A DNA stretch of 15,603 nucleotides from RGIG3009 sp045590415. Lineage in GTDB: Bacteria > Bacillota > Clostridia > Oscillospirales > Acutalibacteraceae. Below the pieces are notes generated by a model that saw only the letters and a list, made by a program, of their open reading frames with translations, had not been told where the DNA came from and made no database searches. Positions within the stretch are counted from its first letter, which is position 1. The number at the start of each line of letters is the position of its first letter. Location of the stretch: the NCBI GenBank assembly GCA_045590415.1, contig JAZNRA010000128.1:1-15603 (forward strand), read 5' to 3'. Of the stretch, positions 6,967 through 13,869 are shown one piece after another. The translations under genes and the position numbers were made by a program.

Positions 6967-7618
6967 AGATTTCCGTACCGTGCGGGTAACCTTCCGCAAG
7001 CTCGGCAGAGCGCGGTATATCTCACACCTTGATCTCAACCGTACCATGACCCGTGCCGTGCGGCGTGCAGGACTCCCTATTTGGTACACCGAGGGGTTTA
7101 ACCGCCACCCGTATCTTACCTTTGCGTCCCCGCTTTCGCTCGGCTTTGAGGGTGAGCGTGAGACGATGGATATTCGTTTGGAGCAGGAAACGGATCTCGC
7201 CGAACTCGCGGCACGCTTGAATGCTGTTATGCCGGAGGGACTTGAAGTGACCCACGCCGCATGGGCGGTGAAAAAAGCGGGAGAGGTAGACCGCGCTGTG
7301 TATCGTGTGGAGATCGCTTGCCCTGTGGAGTCGGTGCGCGCCTTATTTGAAAAAGACGAGATTCTCGTGCAAAAACGCACCAAGAAAAAAGAGTATAAGA
7401 CAGTTGACTTAAAACCGGCGCTGGCAGCGTCGAATCCCGCGGTCACCGAAACGGAAAACGGCTGCGTGTTAGAGTTCACCTTGCCGTGCAGCAGTGCGGA
7501 TACTGTCAATCCGTCGTTGGTTATGACGGCGCTGGAAGAAATGAATGGAGGCGCGCCGAGCGTATACACCGTACGGCGGTTAGCGGTATTGGATAAGGAC
7601 AGCGAAATTTTCGCTTGA
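6953..7618 (+). CDS. DUF2344 / TIGR03936 radical-SAM-linked protein
   Basis: The product has 221 residues. The N-terminal region VRVTFRKLGRARYISHLDLNR and the following EGFNRHPYLTFASPLSLGFE segment are typical of DUF2344 proteins, which are encoded next to, or fused with, TIGR03960 radical SAM proteins. The TTG start at 6953 has GGGAGG at 6939-6944 with 8 bases spacing and lies within the last codons of the upstream gene, so the two are probably translationally coupled. The frame is open further upstream to 6482, but that part only shadows the radical SAM gene. GTG 6980 is a weaker alternative start. A role as partner or substrate-presenting subunit of the radical SAM enzyme is inferred from co-occurrence; no catalytic motif is evident. 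Confidence 0.9.
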   Translation: MNDVKDFRTVRVTFRKLGRARYISHLDLNRTMTRAVRRAGLPIWYTEGFNRHPYLTFASPLSLGFEGERETMDIRLEQETDLAELAARLNAVMPEGLEVTHAAWAVKKAGEVDRAVYRVEIACPVESVRALFEKDEILVQKRTKKKEYKTVDLKPALAASNPAVTETENGCVLEFTLPCSSADTVNPSLVMTALEEMNGGAPSVYTVRRLAVLDKDSEIFA

Positions 7619-7637
7619 AAAATATTAAAAAAAACAC

Positions 7638-7666
7638 TTGCATTTTGCCGCAAGGTATACTATAAT
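7638..7666 (+). promoter_or_regulatory. Strong sigma-A promoter of rplS
   Basis: TTGCAT (7638-7643) and a perfect TATAAT (7661-7666) are separated by 17 bases, just after the DUF2344 stop codon. Transcription would start near 7673, leaving a leader of about 130 bases before rplS. This is the best promoter match in the window. Confidence 0.85.
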
Positions 7667-7672
7667 ATGTTG

Positions 7673-7805
7673 GTCTTTGGAATCCGTTTCGTGAATCCAT
7701 GCGAAACGGGGACTAATGCTAATACATTAGAGCAGGCGTTCCGCTGCCATCGTGCTGTCAGCCGATCGGGCATGAACTCCGGAAACTATCAAGGAGGATT
7801 TTATC
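7673..7805 (+). ncRNA. Structured 5' leader of rplS, probable L19 leader
   Basis: The leader between promoter and rplS has two clear hairpins: an 8-bp stem pairing 7684-7691 with 7702-7709 (10-base loop), and a 6-bp stem pairing 7713-7718 with 7725-7730. A GC-rich part follows, including the self-complementary CCGATCGG, and then the Shine-Dalgarno AAGGAGG at 7791-7797. Firmicutes rplS genes are known to carry a conserved L19 leader thought to let the ribosomal protein control its own synthesis. Position fits, but I could not compare this sequence with the family model. Confidence 0.55.
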
Positions 7806-8150
7806 ATGGATGCTTTGAAAATCATTGCTGCTGACAGCGTAAAAGAGGCAGCACCCGAGTTCTCGATCGGCGATACCATTCGCGTGGACGTGAAAATCCG
7901 CGAAGGCGACCGCGAAAGAATTCAGGCGTTTGAAGGTACGGTTATTGCCAAGAAAGGCAGCGGCGTTTCGGAGACCTTTACGGTTCGCCGTGTGTCCTAC
8001 GGTGTCGGTGTGGAGCGTGTGTTCCCGTTGCATTCCCCCAACGTTGCGGCTGTGAAAGTTGTCCGTTACGGTAAGGTTCGCAGAAGCAAACTGTACTATC
8101 TGCGTGATCGCGTGGGTAAAGCCGCGAAGGTCAAAGAGCTGATTAAATAA
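7806..8150 (+). CDS. rplS: 50S ribosomal protein L19
   Basis: The product has 114 residues, the usual L19 length. The typical parts are visible: FSIGDTIRVDVKIREGDRER near the start, IQAFEGTVIAKKGSG, FTVRRVSYGVGVERVFPLHS, and the basic end KVRRSKLYYLRDRVGKAAK. L19 lies at the interface of the ribosomal subunits on the 50S side. AAGGAGG lies 8 bases before the ATG. The gene has its own strong promoter and leader and is followed at once by a terminator-like hairpin. The rpsP-rimM-trmD genes that usually precede rplS in Firmicutes are not upstream here; rbgA and rnhB do follow as usual. Confidence 0.98.
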   Translation: MDALKIIAADSVKEAAPEFSIGDTIRVDVKIREGDRERIQAFEGTVIAKKGSGVSETFTVRRVSYGVGVERVFPLHSPNVAAVKVVRYGKVRRSKLYYLRDRVGKAAKVKELIK

Positions 8151-8158
8151 GCTGACAA

Positions 8159-8196
8159 AAGAGGGGGAGGAAATCGTTTGATTTTCTCCTCTTTTT
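8159..8196 (+). terminator. Terminator or attenuator between rplS and rbgA
   Basis: A 17-pair stem (8159-8175 with 8180-8196, including G-T wobbles) closes on a GTTT loop, and the end of the 3' arm forms a run of five T. It starts 8 bases after the rplS stop. No convincing promoter lies between it and rbgA, so partial readthrough probably sets the ratio of L19 to the downstream products. Confidence 0.8.
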
Positions 8197-8227
8197 GCAT
8201 TTTTCTTATGGAAAGGAGAGGATCGGC

Positions 8228-9088
8228 ATGGATCAATCCATTCAATGGTTTCCGGGTCACATGACCCGAACGAAACGTAAAATTACCGAAATGCTGCCGC
8301 AGGTGGATATTGTGGTCGAAGTGGTGGATGCACGTATTCCGATCAGCAGCCGCAACCCCGATCTCGATTCATTGGTGGCTAAAAAGCCGCGTCTGCTGAT
8401 CCTCAACAAAGCGGATATTGCCGATGAAGCGGCAACAAAGTGTTGGCTGAAGTATTATGCCGATCATCATATTCCTGCTATCGCCGTGGATTGTAAAAGC
8501 GGTAAGGGGATCAATCGGTTCGTCCCGTTGATGCGTGAGGTGTTAAAGGATAAACTTGCCGCTTGGGCAGAAAAAGGCATGGTCAAGCGTCCGATTCGTG
8601 CGATGGTCGTGGGAATTCCCAATTCGGGAAAATCTTCGTTTATTAATCGCATGGCGCGCGGCGGCAAAGCCAAAGTGGAAGATCGCCCCGGTGTTACCCG
8701 TAATCAGCAATGGTTTGTTATTGACAGCGGTGCGCAACTGTTGGATACACCGGGTATTCTGTGGCCGAAATTTGAGGATCAAACGGTGGCACAGCATTTG
8801 GCGTATACCGGTGCTATTCGTGATGAAATATTAGACAGCGAAGAGTTGGCTATGGGGCTTTTGGATATTTTGGCAACCGATTACGAGGAGTTTTTGCGTA
8901 GTCGCTATAAATTGACCCAGCCGCTTGATGACGATCGTTTTGAGTTGTTGCAACAGATCGGGCGCAAACGCGGGATGCTGATCTCCGGCGGCGAGGTGGA
9001 CACCTTGCGTGCTGCGGTGATGCTGCTCGATGAATTTCGCGGTCAAAAGCTTGGCCGCATTACGTTAGAACAACCGGTGGAGGAATGA
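8228..9088 (+). CDS. rbgA: Ribosome biogenesis GTPase RbgA (YlqF)
   Basis: The product has 286 residues. The GTPase motifs come in circularly permuted order, which defines this family: WFPGHM near the N-terminus, G4 as LNKAD (N60-D63), G1 as GIPNSGKSS (129-137) and G3 as DTPG (173-176). RbgA assists a late step of 50S subunit assembly. AAAGGAG at 8212-8218 lies 9 bases before ATG 8228; an in-frame ATG at 8195 lies in the terminator stem and is rejected. The gene sits after rplS and before a signal peptidase gene and rnhB, as in many Firmicutes. Its stop lies 2 bases before the next chosen start. The C-terminal 100 residues form the helical ANTAR-like region usual in the family. Confidence 0.95.
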   Translation: MDQSIQWFPGHMTRTKRKITEMLPQVDIVVEVVDARIPISSRNPDLDSLVAKKPRLLILNKADIADEAATKCWLKYYADHHIPAIAVDCKSGKGINRFVPLMREVLKDKLAAWAEKGMVKRPIRAMVVGIPNSGKSSFINRMARGGKAKVEDRPGVTRNQQWFVIDSGAQLLDTPGILWPKFEDQTVAQHLAYTGAIRDEILDSEELAMGLLDILATDYEEFLRSRYKLTQPLDDDRFELLQQIGRKRGMLISGGEVDTLRAAVMLLDEFRGQKLGRITLEQPVEE

Positions 9089-9090
9089 GT

Positions 9091-9630
9091 ATGGAATCGA
9101 AAGTAAAGCGATATGCCGGCTTGTATGAATGGGTTGAGATCATTACAACGGCGTTGATAGCCATTACCTTGATCTTCACTTTTTTGTTCCGTTTGGTGGA
9201 CGTAGACGGTACCTCCATGGAGACCACGCTGCACGACAGAGAGCGGTTGATCCTATCCTGCTTGCCGTACACTCCCGATCGCGGTGATATCGTGGTAATA
9301 AGCCGTGGCACGGACAGCGAACCACTGATCAAGCGCGTGATCGGTGTTGCCGGAGATACGGTGGCTATCGATTCGGCAACCGGAGAGGTTTATCTCAACG
9401 GAAAGATCTTGGAAGAACCCTATATTGAAGTTTCTACGTCGTTAGAACTCATGAAAGGGGAGGTCGTCGTCCCCGAAGGCATGGTCTTCGTTATGGGCGA
9501 TAACCGCAGTCCGGGACAATCGTTAGACAGCCGTACGTTTGGTTGTATTGAAGAGGGACGCTTGATCGGGAAAGCAGTTTTCAGGATATCCCCGTCCAAC
9601 CGTTTCGGAGGCATATATGACGAATTTTGA
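9091..9630 (+). CDS. lepB: Type I signal peptidase
   Basis: The product has 179 residues. One membrane span (about residues 16-34) anchors the enzyme, which cuts signal peptides from exported proteins on the outer face of the membrane. The catalytic serine is S42 in DGTSMETTL and the general-base lysine is K81 in LIKRVIGVAGD; MGDNR and SLDSRTFG form the later conserved box. ATG 9091 is chosen because GGAGG at 9079-9083 lies 7 bases before it; ATG 9085, which overlaps the rbgA stop, has only 1 base of spacing. The last 14 bases overlap rnhB. The name sipS would be equally suitable. Confidence 0.93.
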   Translation: MESKVKRYAGLYEWVEIITTALIAITLIFTFLFRLVDVDGTSMETTLHDRERLILSCLPYTPDRGDIVVISRGTDSEPLIKRVIGVAGDTVAIDSATGEVYLNGKILEEPYIEVSTSLELMKGEVVVPEGMVFVMGDNRSPGQSLDSRTFGCIEEGRLIGKAVFRISPSNRFGGIYDEF

Positions 9631-10216
9631 ATTTGACGAGCAGTTCCGCCGGCAAGGTGCCACTCTTTTATGCGGTGTGGACGAAGCGGGGCGCGGTCCT
9701 CTGGCGGGGCCTGTTTTTGCGGCGGCTGTTGTGCTTGATCCCGCGCGTATACCGGAGGGGCTCAACGATTCCAAAAAGCTTTCCGAGAAAAAGCGGGAAG
9801 CGCTTTTTGATCAGATCTGTGAACAGGCGCTTTCGTTCGGTATTGCCGAGGCAACTGTCGAAGAAATTGAAGAGCATAATATCCTGCAAGCGACCTTTAT
9901 AGCAATGCGCCGCGCGGTAGAAAAACTTTCGGTAGACCCGCAACTGATACTGATTGACGGCAACCGTGTTCCGGATGGTTTGACGGCGCCGGCACAGTAC
10001 GTCATCAAAGGAGATGCTTTGTCCGCATCCGTGGCGGCGGCCTCCATTTTAGCCAAGGTCAGCCGTGATCGAGTGATGTTGCAGCTGGCGGAACAGTATC
10101 CGCAATACGAGTTTCCCAAGCATAAGGGCTACGGAACGGCGCTTCATTATGAGCGGTTGGCGCAGTACGGGATCTCACCGATCCATCGCCGCAGTTTCTT
10201 GAAAAAGATATTGTAA
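9617..10216 (+). CDS. rnhB: Ribonuclease HII
   Basis: The product has 199 residues. It cleaves RNA in RNA-DNA hybrids and at single ribonucleotides built into DNA. The acidic active site is visible: D22 and E23 in GVDEAGRGPLAGPV, D114 in LILIDGNR and D133 in VIKGDALSASVAAASILAKV. The end KHKGYGTALHYERLAQYGISPIHRRSF is also typical. The ATG overlaps the end of the signal peptidase gene by 14 bases, and GGAGG at 9607-9611 lies 5 bases before it, so translation is probably coupled. The rplS-rbgA-rnhB order agrees with other Firmicutes. Confidence 0.97.
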   Translation: MTNFEFDEQFRRQGATLLCGVDEAGRGPLAGPVFAAAVVLDPARIPEGLNDSKKLSEKKREALFDQICEQALSFGIAEATVEEIEEHNILQATFIAMRRAVEKLSVDPQLILIDGNRVPDGLTAPAQYVIKGDALSASVAAASILAKVSRDRVMLQLAEQYPQYEFPKHKGYGTALHYERLAQYGISPIHRRSFLKKIL

Positions 10217-10230
10217 GGAATGAAGGTTCA

Positions 10231-10596
10231 ATGGCAGGTGTTTCAAAAGGGGCGGCCGGCGAGGTGTTGGCTGCCCGCTTTTTACGTGATAACGACTACG
10301 AGATATTGGCAGGTAACTATCATTCCCGCTTTGGCGAGATAGACATAATTGCCGCAGACGATGAGTATATTGTGTTCGTGGAAGTCAAGAGCCGCGCAGA
10401 GGATTCTTATTATCTGCCGCGTGAAGCGGTGACGGCGGAAAAGCAACGTCGCATTATTAAAACGGCGCTGTATTATATCGCCCATAATCCCGATCCGCGT
10501 CAAATGCGATTTGATGTAATTGAGGTTGTTACCGCCAAAGATCATCCGATGAAAGCGCTTGATATCCGCCACATAGAAAACGCTTATGGGGGATAA
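10231..10596 (+). CDS. yraN: YraN family (UPF0102) nuclease-like protein
   Basis: The product has 121 residues. The pattern GEIDIIAAD (35-43) followed by FVEVKSR (49-55) places D38, E51 and K53 like the PD-(D/E)xK nuclease core, and KQRRIIKTALYYIA and MRFDVIEV complete the UPF0102 signature. The family is predicted to act on nucleic acids such as branched DNA, but its role is poorly known. It starts 14 bases after rnhB with a modest purine-rich ribosome site (AAGGAA at 10215-10220). rnhB and yraN are neighbours in many Firmicutes. Identification is firm; function is not. Confidence 0.92.
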   Translation: MAGVSKGAAGEVLAARFLRDNDYEILAGNYHSRFGEIDIIAADDEYIVFVEVKSRAEDSYYLPREAVTAEKQRRIIKTALYYIAHNPDPRQMRFDVIEVVTAKDHPMKALDIRHIENAYGG

Positions 10597-10601
10597 GCAC
10601 C

Positions 10602-11519
10602 TTGCGATTGTTCGATCTGCATTGTGACACTGTCTACGAGTGTTACCGAAAAAGGGAGACGCTTATTCGTAATTCCTGCGCGCTTGATCTTCAACGCGGG
10701 CGGCACTATCAACCGTGGTGTCAAGTGTTTGCTGTATGGGTACCGGATACCGTACGGGGGGAGCCCGCCTGGCAGCAGTGTCGTGAAATGCTGCTCTATA
10801 CAAAAAAGCAAACGTCCCGAACGCTGTGCTTTCCACAGACCGCCTCACAGTTTCAATCGGCCTTGGAGACCGACTGCGTCGTCGGTTTCTTAGGGGTTGA
10901 AGGCGGCGCTGCATTGGCGGGAAAATCGGAGCGTGTAGCGGAGCTGGCGAAACTCGGCGTAAAGGTGATCACCATTACGTGGAACGGCTCGAATGAATTG
11001 GGAAACGGTTGTCTGTCAGACGATGTTGGTGGCTTGACCGAGGTCGGCAAGCAAGCGGTATGCGAGATGGAACGGTGCGGGATCATACCGGACGTTTCGC
11101 ATTTAAACGAGGCGGGATTTTGGGATGTTGCCGCTGTAACGAAGAAACCGTTTATCGCCAGTCATTCGGTCTCTCTGTCCGTAACGGCTCATCCGCGCAA
11201 TCTGCGTGACGAGCAGTTTTGCCGGTTGCGTGATCGTGGCGGTTTAGTGGGGCTCACTTTGTGCGCCGAACAGTTGGGAGAACAAAGCTTTGATTGTTTA
11301 TACCGCCATTTAGAGCATTACCTGGGACTCGGCGGGGAACAAACCGTGGCTTTCGGGTGCGATTTAGACGGCACCGAGCTACCGCCCGAATGGCAGGGGG
11401 TCGGTGTGTATGAACGGTTTGCAGAGTATCTTCAAAAACGCGGTGTAACAGCAGCGTGCATCGAGCGCTTGTTTTTTGAGAATGCTCACCGTTTTTTTAC
11501 GAGATTTTTACCGCAATAA
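10602..11519 (+). CDS. Membrane dipeptidase (peptidase M19, renal dipeptidase family)
   Basis: The product has 305 residues, usual for clostridial members. The binuclear zinc ligands are visible: H7 and D9 in FDLHCDT, the bridging E100 in LGVEGG, H167 in DVSHLNE, and H188 in IASHS, followed by the conserved RN in HPRNLRD. Such enzymes hydrolyse dipeptides, often with broad specificity including D-residues. The TTG start at 10602 is preceded by GGGGGA (10588-10593) with 8 bases spacing, and lies only 5 bases after yraN, so it is probably the last gene of the rbgA operon. No signal peptide is present, so it is likely cytoplasmic. No terminator is evident after it. Confidence 0.93.
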   Translation: MRLFDLHCDTVYECYRKRETLIRNSCALDLQRGRHYQPWCQVFAVWVPDTVRGEPAWQQCREMLLYTKKQTSRTLCFPQTASQFQSALETDCVVGFLGVEGGAALAGKSERVAELAKLGVKVITITWNGSNELGNGCLSDDVGGLTEVGKQAVCEMERCGIIPDVSHLNEAGFWDVAAVTKKPFIASHSVSLSVTAHPRNLRDEQFCRLRDRGGLVGLTLCAEQLGEQSFDCLYRHLEHYLGLGGEQTVAFGCDLDGTELPPEWQGVGVYERFAEYLQKRGVTAACIERLFFENAHRFFTRFLPQ

Positions 11520-11522
11520 TGC

Positions 11523-11551
11523 TTTACAAGTCGTAAAAAATACGATACAAT
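11523..11551 (+). promoter_or_regulatory. Sigma-A promoter of thrC
   Basis: TTTACA (11523-11528) and TACAAT (11546-11551) are 17 bases apart, each one base off consensus. Transcription would start near 11558, about 27 bases before thrC. No T-box-like or other leader element fits in so short a space. Confidence 0.75.
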
Positions 11552-11584
11552 AAAAGGTAATTTGGCAGAGGAGCTTGATAGACT

Positions 11585-13075
11585 ATGATGTATAACAGTA
11601 CGCGTGATCGTGCGGTCAAAGTGACAGCCGCAGAAGCGATCGCCCGCGGTATCTCCGAGGAGGGCGGATTGTTCGTTCCCGAACAGCTTCCGTCCGTTAC
11701 GCTTCGTGACGTTGAGGGCCTGGTTGATAAAACTTACGTGGAGCGTGCCGTGTTCGTATTGTCACGCTTTTTAACCGATTTTACGGACGCGGAAGTAGAG
11801 GAGTGTGCCGCGTCGGCCTACACGGCAGAGCGTTTTCCCGGCGAGCATCCCGCACCGGTCCATTTTATGGAGGACGGTACGGCGGTGCTGGAATTGTGGC
11901 ATGGCCCGACCTGCGCGTTCAAGGACATGGCGTTGCAGATCTTACCGCACTTTATGCGTGTTGCGGCGAAGAAAACGGCAGACGGCAACGAGATCGTGAT
12001 CTTGGTTGCCACCTCCGGTGATACCGGCAAAGCGGCGTTAGAGGGATTCCGTGACGCACCCCATACGCGTATTTTGGTCTTCTATCCCGAAAACGGTGTC
12101 AGCCCCATGCAAAAGTTGCAGATGACAACACAGGAAGGTGCCAACGTCGGCGTGTGCGCCATTCGCGGTAATTTTGACGATGCGCAGACGGGTGTGAAGA
12201 CTATCTTTACCGATCCCGCCGTGAAAGAAAAGCTGGCAAAAGCAGGAAAGCAGTTTTCCTCTGCGAACTCCATTAACTGGGGCCGCTTGCTCCCGCAAAT
12301 CGTGTATTATATTTCTGCATATTGCGATATGCTGAAAAACGGCAGCATCAAGCTCGGTGATCCGATCAACGTGGTGGTGCCGACCGGTAACTTCGGTAAT
12401 ATTTTGGCGGCCTATTACGCACGTGAGATGGGCTTGCCGATCGCACGTTTGATCTGTGCTTCGAACTGCAACAACGTGTTGACCGAGTTTTTAAAAACCG
12501 GCACTTACGATCGTAATCGTAATTTTCATACCACGGTATCGCCCTCAATGGACATTTTGATCTCCTCAAATCTGGAGCGCTTGCTGTATCACTTGTGCGG
12601 CGAGAACGATACACAGATCGCCGATTGGATGAAGCAACTCAAGGAAAACGGCAAGTATACGGTTTCCGATGAAGTATTTGCTAAGATCAAGGATCTCTTC
12701 GCCGCCGGTTGGTGTGACGATGAGCAGACCTTGCAGGAAATTCACGATATTTACGAGCGTGAGCAGTATCTTTGTGATACCCACACGGCTGTCGCCATGC
12801 GGGTGTATCGTGAGTACCGTGACAGTACCACGGATGAAACGCCCACGGTGGTAGCTTCTACGGCAAATCCGTACAAGTTCTCCGCCAGCGTCTTAAGTGC
12901 ATTAAAGCCCGAAATAGACGGAAAAGACGAGTTTGCCGTTGTGGATGAGCTACACGCGCTCACCGGTTGTCCGATTCCGGCACCGCTCGCTCAGTTAAAA
13001 GGCAAGCAACCGCGCTTTACGGGCGTGTGTGACCGCGATACGATGGAGCAAGCAGTATTTGAACTGTTGGGATGA
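11585..13075 (+). CDS. thrC: Threonine synthase
   Basis: The product has 496 residues, the long form of the enzyme. It converts O-phosphohomoserine to threonine and phosphate with pyridoxal phosphate. The N-terminal YNSTRD-KV and EEGGLFVPE segments, the cofactor lysine K113 in GPTCAFKDMALQ, the phosphate-binding ATSGDTGKAALEGF, and VVVPTGNFGNILAAYYA are all typical. Two ATG codons (11585 and 11588) are possible; AGAGGAG at 11567-11573 lies 11 bases before the first, which is preferred. It has its own promoter and is not beside hom or thrB, so threonine genes are dispersed here. The metallophosphoesterase follows 9 bases later and is probably co-transcribed. Confidence 0.97.
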   Translation: MMYNSTRDRAVKVTAAEAIARGISEEGGLFVPEQLPSVTLRDVEGLVDKTYVERAVFVLSRFLTDFTDAEVEECAASAYTAERFPGEHPAPVHFMEDGTAVLELWHGPTCAFKDMALQILPHFMRVAAKKTADGNEIVILVATSGDTGKAALEGFRDAPHTRILVFYPENGVSPMQKLQMTTQEGANVGVCAIRGNFDDAQTGVKTIFTDPAVKEKLAKAGKQFSSANSINWGRLLPQIVYYISAYCDMLKNGSIKLGDPINVVVPTGNFGNILAAYYAREMGLPIARLICASNCNNVLTEFLKTGTYDRNRNFHTTVSPSMDILISSNLERLLYHLCGENDTQIADWMKQLKENGKYTVSDEVFAKIKDLFAAGWCDDEQTLQEIHDIYEREQYLCDTHTAVAMRVYREYRDSTTDETPTVVASTANPYKFSASVLSALKPEIDGKDEFAVVDELHALTGCPIPAPLAQLKGKQPRFTGVCDRDTMEQAVFELLG

Positions 13076-13084
13076 GGTGAGCCC

Positions 13085-13771
13085 GTGTCCTTATATGTCA
13101 TATCCGACCCGCATTTATCACTGACGACCGATAAGTCAATGACGGTCTTTTCCGGTTGGGACGATTACATCATGCGTCTGGAAAAGCACTGGCGGCAACT
13201 CGTTGCCCCCGAAGACACGGTCGTGCTCGCCGGTGACATCTCTTGGGCGATGACTTTGGATGACGCTTTGGAGGATTTTCGGTTTTTGCACGCGCTTCCC
13301 GGTCGTAAATTGCTGTTTAAGGGCAATCACGATTACTGGTGGTGTACGCGCCGCAAAATGGATGCGTTCTTTGAAGAAAACGGTCTTTCGTCCCTTACCG
13401 TTGTTCACAACGACGCGGTGGCGGTCGACGGGCGCTTCGCCGTTTGCGGATCGCGCGGTTGGTTTTACGATGACGCAGAGGACAACGTCAAGATTCTGCG
13501 CCGCGAAGCCGAGCGCCTACGCACCTCGATTCGGGCGGCAAAACAAACCGGATTGGAGCCGGTGGTATTCTTGCATTATCCGCCGTTGTTTGACGGACGT
13601 GTTTGTGAGGAGCTAACCGCCGTGCTCAAAGAAGAAGGCATCAAGCGATGCTATTACGGTCATGTTCACGGCGCGGGGATTCACCAGGCGTTTGAAGGAG
13701 AGTGGGAGGGAATTACCTTCCGACTGACTTCGTGTGACGCTCTGCGCTTTTGTCCGTTGAGGATTCCTTGA
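13085..13771 (+). CDS. Calcineurin-like metallophosphoesterase (COG1768 type)
   Basis: The product has 228 residues. All five metal-binding blocks of the metallophosphoesterase fold are present: SDPH (D8, H10), AGD (D51), GNHD (80-83), H164 in FLHYPP, and GHVH (192-195). The opening ISDPHLS with GWDDYIMRLEKHW resembles a small COG1768 group whose substrate I do not know. The GTG start at 13085 has GAGG at 13074-13077 with 7 bases spacing, overlapping the end of thrC, so expression with thrC is likely. No membrane span or signal peptide is seen. No terminator is evident before the tig promoter. Confidence 0.88.
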   Translation: MSLYVISDPHLSLTTDKSMTVFSGWDDYIMRLEKHWRQLVAPEDTVVLAGDISWAMTLDDALEDFRFLHALPGRKLLFKGNHDYWWCTRRKMDAFFEENGLSSLTVVHNDAVAVDGRFAVCGSRGWFYDDAEDNVKILRREAERLRTSIRAAKQTGLEPVVFLHYPPLFDGRVCEELTAVLKEEGIKRCYYGHVHGAGIHQAFEGEWEGITFRLTSCDALRFCPLRIP

Positions 13772-13798
13772 AAAATCGCAAAAAAAGCAAAATTTCAG

Positions 13799-13827
13799 TA
13801 GATTTCCGTTGAAAAGTATGCTATAAT
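13799..13827 (+). promoter_or_regulatory. Extended -10 promoter of tig-clpP
   Basis: TATAAT (13822-13827) is preceded by TGC, an extended -10 element. The -35 position at the right distance (TAGATT, 13799-13804) is poor, as expected when an extended -10 compensates. A TTGAAA at 13809 is too near to serve. The start point would be near 13834, about 36 bases before tig. Confidence 0.65.
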
Positions 13828-13869
13828 AAATTGATTTATGGATTTTTAAATCTTAGGAGGCAAATAACC

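Noticed and set aside
6850..7653. Long antisense open frame (267 codons) and others such as 2717-3373, 4057-4674 and 14242-14850 on the - strand
   Set aside because: They lie opposite strongly recognisable genes, have no family similarity that I recognise and no ribosome sites. They are shadows of the codon bias of the + strand.
9085..9090. ATG 9085 as start of the signal peptidase, overlapping the rbgA stop as ATGA
   Set aside because: The GGAGG site ends 1 base before it, too near for initiation; ATG 9091 has 7 bases spacing.
11529..11550. CGTA-AAAAA-TACG small inverted repeat after the dipeptidase gene as a terminator
   Set aside because: Only 4 base pairs, no T run, and it lies within the thrC promoter spacer.
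13833..13852. GATTTA/TAAATC inverted repeat in the tig leader as a regulatory hairpin
   Set aside because: Six AT-rich pairs with an 8-base loop are too weak to support a claim.
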